A DNA stretch of 33,971 nucleotides from Candidatus Bipolaricaulota bacterium (GTDB lineage Bacteria > Bipolaricaulota > Bipolaricaulia > M55B111), in NCBI GenBank assembly GCA_021735185.1, contig JAIPHN010000005.1, positions 1 through 33,971 on the forward strand. Direction: 5' to 3'. Positions 19,059-26,581 of this stretch are shown in pieces. The first letter of the stretch is position 1, and each line of letters begins with the position of its first letter. A program made the translations under genes and the position numbers. The notes beneath the pieces are model-generated. The model had not been told where the DNA came from and made no database searches. It saw only the letters and a list, made by a program, of their open reading frames with translations.

Positions 19059-19150
19059 GCCAACTTCCGAACCTTCCCTGGCACCTGATTCAACCTGTCA
19101 AAAATAACACAAGCCGAATCGTTCGTGCCGGAGAAGGGTCGGAAGTTGGC
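19059..19150. repeat. Long imperfect inverted repeat / potential 92-nt hairpin
   Basis: GCCAACTTCCGAACCTTCCCTGGCAC (19059-19084) against GTGCCGGAGAAGGGTCGGAAGTTGGC (19125-19150): 23 Watson-Crick plus 1 wobble pair of 26; inner GATTC/GAATC extends the stem. Confidence 0.8.
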
Positions 19151-19297
19151 TATTAATAGAGAAAACTAGGATTCTGTAGATGGTAAAAGTTGGATAAAAA
19201 TATCAGTGTCGTATAACTCTTACGGGGCCGTATCAATTTGACCGCTTCAACTGGCTTCGTTATCCTTATTGAACAAATAATAAAAGAGGTGACGCAA

Positions 19298-20518
19298 ATG
19301 TCGCTTGATAAAATGGAAGAGAAGATTCAGAAGAAATTGGATAAGCTTGAAGAAGAGGGTACTCTCAAAGGGGAGGAGCTCGTCATCACAGGGGTGGAAA
19401 AATCCCCCGACGGCAACGCCCCGCGGTATAAAATCGAAGGAGAAGAAGGTTCTTTTCTGAAAATGAACTCGAACTCGTACCTTGGTTTACATCTGAACGA
19501 AGAAGTGATTGAAGCCGAGGAAGAGAGTTCGGAAAAATACGGTTCGGGGCCGGGAGCTGTTAGGTTTATTCACGGGACTTACAAACCTCACGTCGAACTG
19601 GAAGAAAAGCTGGCTGACTTTCACGGGAAAGAATCCTGCGTGATCTATTCCTCCGCCTATGCTACGATGACGGGGATTCTCCGACCGCTAACTTCCAACG
19701 AGACGCTGATTCTTTCGGACGAGTTGAACCACAACTGTATAATAAACGGAATCAGGATGGCAAAGCCGAAAGGCAAGGATATTTATTCCCACCTGGACAA
19801 CGATAGCCTGGAAGAAAAGCTCCAGGAGGCTGCCGGAACTTATGACAGGGTTATAGTTGTCACGGACGGCGTATTTAGTATGCGGGGCGATTACCCCGAC
19901 CTTTCGGAACTTGTTAGCAAGGTCCGGAAATACGATTCCGAATTCGAGGACGGCGTATTTACCGTTATGGACGATTCTCACGGTGTCGGTGCTTACGGCG
20001 AAACCGGTCGAGGAACTACTGAGGTTACGGGAGAAGAAGGAATTGACCTGATAGTCTCTACTATGGGGAAGGCTTTAGGAGTCAACGGAGGATACGTAGT
20101 TACAAAAGAGACGATTGCCAGGTATTTAAGGGAGACTTCGCCGTTCTATATCTACTCCAATCCGATAACGGCTCCTGAGGCGGAAGCAGCAACCAAGTCG
20201 CTGGAGATACTGGATAGCGAAAGAGGAATTTCGATGCTGGATCACCTGAGTAAGATGACCAATTACTTCGAGGACGGTCTGAAAAATATCGGCCACGAAG
20301 TTATTGAGGGACCTCATCCCGTTGTCCCACTCATGGTACGGGATACCAAAAAGACTCGTGACATGGTTGATTATCTGAAGGAAAACGAAGTTCTGGCCAC
20401 GGCGATCGTTTACCCGGTAGTTCCCCAGGGTGACGAATCCATCAGGTTCCAGATCTCTGCCGATCATACGAAGGAGGATCTGGATTACGTCTTGAAAAAG
20501 ATCGATCAATTCGAGTAG
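19298..20518 (+). CDS. kbl: 2-amino-3-ketobutyrate CoA ligase / glycine C-acetyltransferase
   Basis: NSYLGLHLNEEVIEAEEESSEKYGSGPGAVRFIHGTYKPHVELEEKLADFHGKESCVIYSSAYATM, VMDDSHGVGAYGETGRGTTE, STMGKALGVNGGYV (PLP lysine). GAGGTGA Shine-Dalgarno supports ATG 19298. Confidence 0.93.
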   Translation: MSLDKMEEKIQKKLDKLEEEGTLKGEELVITGVEKSPDGNAPRYKIEGEEGSFLKMNSNSYLGLHLNEEVIEAEEESSEKYGSGPGAVRFIHGTYKPHVELEEKLADFHGKESCVIYSSAYATMTGILRPLTSNETLILSDELNHNCIINGIRMAKPKGKDIYSHLDNDSLEEKLQEAAGTYDRVIVVTDGVFSMRGDYPDLSELVSKVRKYDSEFEDGVFTVMDDSHGVGAYGETGRGTTEVTGEEGIDLIVSTMGKALGVNGGYVVTKETIARYLRETSPFYIYSNPITAPEAEAATKSLEILDSERGISMLDHLSKMTNYFEDGLKNIGHEVIEGPHPVVPLMVRDTKKTRDMVDYLKENEVLATAIVYPVVPQGDESIRFQISADHTKEDLDYVLKKIDQFE

Positions 20519-20542
20519 AACTTACTGGAAAGGAGAAATCTC

Positions 20543-21208
20543 ATCTCTGACGATTATCCAACTTATTCTAACGGAAGTTATGAAGTAGTTGAGGCAGGAT
20601 TAACTCCTTACCGGGAATGTTATGAGCTGCAAGAGGAGTTTTTTTCTCGTAAATTGCAGGGAAAGGGTGAAAATACCCTGCTGGTTACGAGACACGAGCC
20701 GGCGATAACTATGGGGAAGTCGGCCCGGGAGAAAGACTTACTCGTTGATAAAGAGACTCTGGCTAGAAGGGGGGTAGATTACGTAGAAATTGACCGGGGC
20801 GGAGGTATTACTTATCATGGCCCCGGTCAGGTAGTTCTTTATCCGATTTTCGATTTACGGGAATACGGAAAAGACCTCCGGGAGTTTATCGCGCGCCTTG
20901 GTGAAGTTACCCGACGGGCGGCGAGTAGTTTTGGTGTCGACGCCGAGTTTCGGAGCGACGATAAGATCGGCCTCTGGATATCGAAGGAGCGAAAAAAACT
21001 CTGTTCCATCGGACTCCGGGTAAAAAGATGGGTAACAATGCACGGGGTTGCATTTAACGCCGATATAGACCGGGAAAAGTCGAGCCTGATTCGTCCGTGC
21101 GGAATTCGTGGCACCCAGCTGGTATCAATTACTGACTACACTGACGTCAGTTTTGAGGAGGTCAAAAACCTATTGCTGGAAGAATTCGAGAAAGAGTTTG
21201 CCGCTTAG
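20543..21208 (+). CDS. lipB: Octanoyl-[acyl-carrier-protein]:protein N-octanoyltransferase; probable non-canonical ATC start
   Basis: LipB core DRGGGITYHGPGQVVLYPIFDLREYGKDLREFIARLGEVTRRAASSFGVDAEF...KLCSIGLRVKRWVTMHGVAFNADID. In-frame upstream YEVVEAGLTPYRECYELQEEFFSRKLQGKGENTLLVTRHEP matches the LipB N-terminus; no ATG/GTG/TTG available before the TTG at 20654. Confidence 0.85.
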   Translation: MSDDYPTYSNGSYEVVEAGLTPYRECYELQEEFFSRKLQGKGENTLLVTRHEPAITMGKSAREKDLLVDKETLARRGVDYVEIDRGGGITYHGPGQVVLYPIFDLREYGKDLREFIARLGEVTRRAASSFGVDAEFRSDDKIGLWISKERKKLCSIGLRVKRWVTMHGVAFNADIDREKSSLIRPCGIRGTQLVSITDYTDVSFEEVKNLLLEEFEKEFAA

Positions 21209-21219
21209 GGGGGGAGAAA

Positions 21220-22089
21220 TTGAACTCTAAACCGGAATGGTTAAAAACCAGAGCGCCTAGCACGAGTGAGGTCGAGGAGGAAGTTGGTGAAATCCTCGAT
21301 GAGCTGGGGCTAAATACTGTTTGCCGGGAGGCAGACTGCCCCAATCAGGGCGAGTGCTGGGGTCAAGGCACAGCTACCTTTATGCTACTTGGAAGGGTCT
21401 GTACCAGAAATTGCCGCTTCTGCGACGTGGAACACGGTGACCCTGCCGGTAAGGTAAATAGTGATGAGCCGGGCCAGCTCAAAGAAGCTGTTAAACAGCT
21501 TGGGCTGGATTACGTAGTCCTGACTTCCGTGGATAGAGATGACCTGAGCGATGGAGGGGCTTCCATTTTTGAGGAGGCTATAAAAAGGATAAAAGAGTTA
21601 CCCGGTTCTCCTCTGGTGGAGGGGTTGATACCGGACTTTTCTGGGCGTACGGAAGCGTTGAAAAAAATAACCGATAGCGAAGTGGACGTCGTCGGTCATA
21701 ACGTTGAGACAATCAGAAGGTTAACGCCGAAAGTAAGAGACCGAAGGGCAGGCTACGAACAATCGCTTTCGGTTCTGGATCAATTAAAAAAGATCAATTC
21801 GGATCTGGTTACAAAATCATCGTTGATGCTGGGGCTGGGAGAAAGTAAAGGAGAAGTTATCGAAACGATGAAAGATTTGCACCAGGTAGATGTGGATATA
21901 GTGACGCTTGGTCAGTATCTCAGGCCGACTTCAGAACAACTGCCAGTTGAGAAGTTCTGGGAGATTTCAGAATTTGAAGAATTGAAGCGTAGAGGAGAAA
22001 AAATGGGGTTTTCTAGCGTGATAGCGGGACCGTTTGTCAGGAGTTCTTACAGGGCCAGGGAAACCTACTTGAGACCAAAAGAGGAATAG
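21220..22089 (+). CDS. lipA: Lipoyl synthase
   Basis: VCREADCPNQGECWGQGTATFMLLGRVCTRNCRFCDVEHG, VVLTSVDRDDLSDGGA, LMLGLGESKGEV, TLGQYLRPT, FVRSSYRARE. TTG start. Confidence 0.97.
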   Translation: MNSKPEWLKTRAPSTSEVEEEVGEILDELGLNTVCREADCPNQGECWGQGTATFMLLGRVCTRNCRFCDVEHGDPAGKVNSDEPGQLKEAVKQLGLDYVVLTSVDRDDLSDGGASIFEEAIKRIKELPGSPLVEGLIPDFSGRTEALKKITDSEVDVVGHNVETIRRLTPKVRDRRAGYEQSLSVLDQLKKINSDLVTKSSLMLGLGESKGEVIETMKDLHQVDVDIVTLGQYLRPTSEQLPVEKFWEISEFEELKRRGEKMGFSSVIAGPFVRSSYRARETYLRPKEE

Positions 22090-22189
22090 TTATTAACCGC
22101 AAAAATTTCGTGATTATTTTTGGGGATGGATTTTGTTTTATCATGAAGTTATTTTGACCCAAATTCAGCTATTCTTCCTGGGGATTGGA

Positions 22190-22440
22190 AATCATATTTG
22201 GACTAGGAACCAATTTTGCCAGCAAGAGTTGGTCCAGCACCCAGATGAGGAAGGTAACTTGGAAGTATAATTTACGGTTAAATAGGTGAGGCAGCCTCAA
22301 TTGGAGTTAAGTTAAAGACCTTGAGCCCGGTTCCGGAGCGCATCTGGGTGCTGGTTGAAAGTTTTAGAAAAGCGACTTGATTTACCACTTTAGATATTAC
22401 CCAATGGGTAAAAAGATAAATAAGATTCTCAAACAGTATG
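22190..22440 (+). repeat. Inverted-repeat-bounded element, copy 2 (core 22234-22354; arms 22234-22249 and 22339-22354, 15/16 paired)
   Basis: Same flanks as copy 1 (GCAAGAGTTGGT left; TTGAAAGTTT...TTACCCAATGGGTAA...TTCTCAAACA right), same 121-bp core length, interior inverted relative to copy 1. Confidence 0.9.
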
Positions 22441-22516
22441 GATATTGCCTTGTAACAAACTGAGTTAAGAGTTGGTCTTAAGTGGAGAAAATGGCACGAC
22501 TTAGGTTTGAGGAGAT

Positions 22517-23359
22517 ATGACAGAAACCGATAGGACAAAGCGAGGGGGTTATCTGGTCGATGACGACCGACTGAGGGTAATAAATGACCTGGAAATGAGG
22601 AACCCTTCTCTCAATATTGGGCTGGAGGAAGCGATTGCGAAGGAAGTGGCAGAAGGAAAGGTCTTGCCTACGCTCAGGTTCTGGCGAAACGATCATTCGG
22701 CAATTATAGGCAGGTCTCAGGAAGCAGGAGCCGAGTTAAACCTCTCTAGTTGTGGTGAAAACGGGGTATCGGTTGTTAGGCGCCCAACTGGGGGAGGAAC
22801 CGTTTTGCACCATCCGGGTAACCTAAATTATTCGATTTATCTCCCAGAATCTACCTCTGATTGCGTAAAAGAAGAATCCGTTAAACTGTCCCGACCCGTG
22901 GCCAGAGTGATTCAGGATCTTGGGTTTGAGCCGGAGGTGCGGCCGAATGGATTGTTTCTCGGGGATACCAAAATAGGCGGTACGGCCCAGTCCCGCCGCT
23001 GGGGGTTATTACACCACGGTACTTTGCTCGTTAAGGAAGATGATATAATGGATTCCATGGATTTATTCCTCCGGGCACGTCAGGATAGTTATCCGAAAAC
23101 GAAAGTCCAGTTGCCCTCGAAGTCAGCTAAAGTGGGTAGCTTAAAAAGCTTACTGGGGGGAAAGCTGGAGCTGCCTGACCTACTGGAACTGTTGAAAGAG
23201 AGGATTGCAGGTTGGCTGAAAAAAACTCCGGTATCGGGCTCTATTACGGAAGGAGAATGGAACTTTGCCACGGTTCTGGCGGAAGGGAAGTATTCCCTAC
23301 CGGGGTGGACTTTTAGGTTTCACGAGGAGAGGAACGAGTCGGAAAAGATCAATTCTTAG
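22517..23359 (+). CDS. Lipoate-protein ligase A / LipM-like octanoyltransferase family
   Basis: NPSLNIGLEEAIAKEV, LRFWRNDHSAIIGRSQ, GVSVVRRPTGGGTVLHHPGNLNYSIYLP, KIGGTAQSRRWGLLHHGTLLV; GAGGAG upstream. Confidence 0.9.
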   Translation: MTETDRTKRGGYLVDDDRLRVINDLEMRNPSLNIGLEEAIAKEVAEGKVLPTLRFWRNDHSAIIGRSQEAGAELNLSSCGENGVSVVRRPTGGGTVLHHPGNLNYSIYLPESTSDCVKEESVKLSRPVARVIQDLGFEPEVRPNGLFLGDTKIGGTAQSRRWGLLHHGTLLVKEDDIMDSMDLFLRARQDSYPKTKVQLPSKSAKVGSLKSLLGGKLELPDLLELLKERIAGWLKKTPVSGSITEGEWNFATVLAEGKYSLPGWTFRFHEERNESEKINS

Positions 23360-23378
23360 CTATATATGGAGGTATCGA

Positions 23379-24587
23379 ATGTTTAGCAAAGGGTTTTCTA
23401 GAAATCTGATCGGATTTTTTGCTCTATTGCTCCTTTTAACTTCCGTTCTTTCTCCGGGGGCTGAAGTTCGCGGCTCGGAGCCTGCTAAGCTTGGGGCCGG
23501 CCTGGCCGGCGTTTTGTTAAGGTGGAATATGGTTTCTTCCGGGTTCGTATCCCCTGGAAAAAAAATTGGTGATGAAGATTTGATGGCCGCGCTGGAAGGA
23601 CTGGAAAGTTTAGTGGCGGAAAACGGCCTACCTTCAAACGTTAAGGGTAGGCTTGCCCCACTAAAAAAGAAGTTAGTTGCGTCAGAGGATACTTATCTAT
23701 GGCCGATTCAGCTTGGTTACTGGAGCTTTAGCGGAGGCGATGATTCGATATCTCTATCCGGAGCGGAAGTTAAATCCGCCAGTCCCGAAGCTCGGGTCCA
23801 GGTATTCCAGTACCTTTCTTTCCCCGGAAAGGAAGCAAGTGCGACGATTGATATTACGAAGAAGACTTTCTCTCCCCCTTTGAAGAAGTTTTCCCTCCAG
23901 TTATGGGTTCGCCCTGAAAAACCTCTGACGGGCACGCTGGTTGAAACCGGGAAATGGAAACTGGGGTTTCGGGAGCGGAGGTTAACCCTTGCTGGCAAGT
24001 TCGGGGACATTCTATCAGGAGCTGGGGAAGTTGCTTTTGAAGATTGGACTCACGTATCATTAGTTGTAGATGGTAAAACGATCAAACTATATGAAAACGG
24101 ATCCCTTGCAGGAGAACGCACAACCTCCAGTTCTTTACGAGTTACTTCAGAAGTGGTTTTAGGTCAAGGTTTTACCGGAAATCTCGACGAATTCAGGTTA
24201 ACCCCTAAAGTTCTGGACAAAACGCGACTTCGATTTGACCAGCCGCTAGATTATCTGATTGGTTTCCCGATAATAAACTGGGCTCAAACCAGCTGGAGTT
24301 CAGATCAGCTCTGGGAATTTTACGCCGGTTTGTTGATCTCCAACCTTACGATAAAGAGGGACAGCGAAGTTTCTTCTTTGAAGGCGGATAACTTGTTAAA
24401 AGTGGGTGAATTTTTGCTTGGCGAGGTCGAAGGAATGCCATCGACCCCTGAAGATCTACCGGATGACGTCGAGTCCGCCTTAAATGAGCTTTACCGGCTC
24501 GGTCAGTCCGAAGAAATAACCGACGCGGAAAGTTCCAGAGCGGGATCCGTCATCGATAAGCTGGTTAGTTATCTCGATCTCCTCTGA
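23379..24587 (+). CDS. Secreted LamG/concanavalin-like domain protein
   Basis: TGGAGG upstream of ATG 23379; signal peptide MFSKGFSRNLIGFFALLLLLTSVLSPGAEVRG; FSLQLWVRPEKPLTGTLVETGKWKLGFRERRLTLAGKFG...FEDWTHVSLVVDGKTIKLYENGSLAGE...GNLDEFRL. ORF-track start at 23265 is inside the preceding gene. Confidence 0.75.
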   Translation: MFSKGFSRNLIGFFALLLLLTSVLSPGAEVRGSEPAKLGAGLAGVLLRWNMVSSGFVSPGKKIGDEDLMAALEGLESLVAENGLPSNVKGRLAPLKKKLVASEDTYLWPIQLGYWSFSGGDDSISLSGAEVKSASPEARVQVFQYLSFPGKEASATIDITKKTFSPPLKKFSLQLWVRPEKPLTGTLVETGKWKLGFRERRLTLAGKFGDILSGAGEVAFEDWTHVSLVVDGKTIKLYENGSLAGERTTSSSLRVTSEVVLGQGFTGNLDEFRLTPKVLDKTRLRFDQPLDYLIGFPIINWAQTSWSSDQLWEFYAGLLISNLTIKRDSEVSSLKADNLLKVGEFLLGEVEGMPSTPEDLPDDVESALNELYRLGQSEEITDAESSRAGSVIDKLVSYLDLL

Positions 24588-25179
24588 CCTTAAGACCTTT
24601 CCACCAGGTCAGGAGTTCTTCTAGCTCTCCGGATTCTTCTTTTTCCGCGAGGAATTTCCCGATTCGTTTGCCGGATTTCGTGTTCAGATCCGAAGCCGTG
24701 TTGAAAAACCACTGGCGAGCCAGCGGGGTTCCCTGATGTGAATATTCCAGAGCCTGGAATAACAGGTCGAGCAGGTCGGCGTCTCTGGCGATTCGGGTTA
24801 TCCGGTCGCTTCCCTTTCCTCGATCAATAGTTTCTTTGAAACTGATCCTTAAATCCTCGGGTAAACCCTCGATCTGATCCTCGAGGACTTTAGAAGAAAG
24901 ATAATCTTCCTTCTCCAAATAGTCCTGAGCCAGCCAATCCAGGTCCAGAGTTCGGGTTTCCGCGATATCGTGAAAGAGACAAAACCCAGCTACCTCATGG
25001 GGGTTCTCGCCCTCAAGGGCAGCCAGAAAAAAACCAAGCGCCGCGGTCCTAAACGAGTGATCGGCTACTGTTTCGGGGTTATCAATACCGAGCTTTAGCC
25101 AGCCGGATCGAGGTGTGCGCTTTAACTGACCCAGTTCGAAAATAAATTTTATAAAACTTGCCAGTTCCTGATTGTCCAT
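24565..25179 (-). CDS. HD-domain hydrolase (YfbR/HDDC2-like 5'-nucleotidase family)
   Basis: TVADHSFRTAALGFFLA, CLFHDIAETRTLDLDWLAQDYL, ARDADLLDLLFQALEY. Confidence 0.85.
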   Translation of the reverse strand: MDNQELASFIKFIFELGQLKRTPRSGWLKLGIDNPETVADHSFRTAALGFFLAALEGENPHEVAGFCLFHDIAETRTLDLDWLAQDYLEKEDYLSSKVLEDQIEGLPEDLRISFKETIDRGKGSDRITRIARDADLLDLLFQALEYSHQGTPLARQWFFNTASDLNTKSGKRIGKFLAEKEESGELEELLTWWKGLKVRGDRDN

Positions 25180-25475
25180 TATTTATCCTCCGTTATTGAA
25201 TGAAAATAATCTCGCAAATTATTATCAGAGATAAGTCCTTTTAACGCCAACTCTATTAATATTAATTTTTCTTATGGGTCTTGAATCTACCTGGACTCGT
25301 CGAAAAGATCCCCGATCCTGTGTGGATAACCCCCGAGGACGAATAGTCCCCGGTGAGGTCTGAAGTTCTTTCACGAATTTTATTCACGAGGGAATTAAAA
25401 GACGGACTTTATCCTGCATGGTGACACTTTTCCTTGTAGTTAAGCCCCAGGCAAGTCAAGATTCTTTTAGATATA

Positions 25476-26510
25476 ATGAAAAAGATTGCTAGATTTATTA
25501 CCGGTTTTTTATTGATTATCGTTTTCCTCGGATTGGCCCCTTCCAGTATCGGCCAGAGGACTTTCGTTAATATTACTGACACCGATAAACGAAAGCCCCA
25601 GGGTAGTTCCAGGCCGATAAGAGGGGTATACCTTCATTCCCGCGCGATATCGATGGAAAACGTGGATAACTGGGTTAAGGTGCTCAAAAAACATGATTTC
25701 AACGGCTTGGTAATAAACGTTAAGAACGTCTCCGGGGTGGTTACTTACTCTTCGGACGTGGAACTGGCCTCTGAGATCGGTGCGACAACGGGACGCCTTG
25801 ATATCGAGAAAATCGTTGAAGAGTTACACAAAGCTGGTATCTACGCAATTGCCCGCCTGACCTGTTTCAAGGACCCAAAAATGGCAAAACATTGCTGTGG
25901 TGGTGGGAACTGGGCCAGTCCGGAGAGCCCCTTGGCACAGAAATACAATATCAGTCTGGCTCAAGAAGTAGCGAATCTGGGCTTCGACGAAATTCAACTG
26001 GATTACATCCGTTATTCGGACGGCCCGGGCCAGATAGGTGGTGACTACAGGGACAGAAGTAAGGTGATAGCTAATTTCGTCGAGCAACTTCGAGCCGCTA
26101 TACCGCCACACGTAAAACTATCAGCGGATGTATACGGTAGGACTCTCTGGGAATGGAATAGCAAAAACAACGATCCGATCGGCCAGAACCTGGAATACCT
26201 CGGAGAACACACGGATTACCTATCTCCGATGATTTACCCTTCTCATTACCAGGACCCGGATCTAGTTTACAACCCGAAGAAGCTTTTGGATCTTTCCCTG
26301 GAAGTTGGGAAGGGGAGGTTATCCGTTCCTCTTAGACCATTCATTCAGGGTTTTGACAGAGCAATGCCCCGAGGTATGAATTTAGTGGAATACATAAAAG
26401 AGGAACTAAGAGCATTGCGCAAGCACGGTGAGGATGGTTTTCTCGTCTGGAACCCGCGGTCGGCTTACGATTCTCTCTGGAAAGCAGTTGAAGGAATGCA
26501 GTTAGATTAA
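25476..26510 (+). CDS. Exported putative glycoside hydrolase-like protein (DUF4015 family)
   Basis: Signal peptide; RGVYLHSRAISMENVDNWVKVLKKHDFNGLVINVKNVSGVVTYSSDVELASEIGA, LGFDEIQLDYIRYSDGPG, LSADVYGRTLWEWNSKNNDPIGQNLEYLGEHTDYLSPMIYPSHY. Confidence 0.85.
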   Translation: MKKIARFITGFLLIIVFLGLAPSSIGQRTFVNITDTDKRKPQGSSRPIRGVYLHSRAISMENVDNWVKVLKKHDFNGLVINVKNVSGVVTYSSDVELASEIGATTGRLDIEKIVEELHKAGIYAIARLTCFKDPKMAKHCCGGGNWASPESPLAQKYNISLAQEVANLGFDEIQLDYIRYSDGPGQIGGDYRDRSKVIANFVEQLRAAIPPHVKLSADVYGRTLWEWNSKNNDPIGQNLEYLGEHTDYLSPMIYPSHYQDPDLVYNPKKLLDLSLEVGKGRLSVPLRPFIQGFDRAMPRGMNLVEYIKEELRALRKHGEDGFLVWNPRSAYDSLWKAVEGMQLD

Positions 26511-26542
26511 AAAAAAGCCCTCCGAGCTTCCACCCGAAGGGC
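26509..26542 (-). terminator. Rho-independent terminator for the Lon-like protease gene
   Basis: Reverse strand GCCCTTCGGGTGGAAGCTCGGAGGGCTTTTTTTT hairpin plus T-tract just after the minus-strand gene; may also act on the convergent + gene. Confidence 0.8.
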
Positions 26543-26581
26543 GTGATTGATTTTACCTCAGAATACGTAACGCAGGTATAG

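Noticed and set aside
23265-23378. ORF-track N-terminal extension of the LamG-like protein
   Set aside because: Lies inside the lplA-like gene; ATG 23379 has TGGAGG and begins a good signal peptide.
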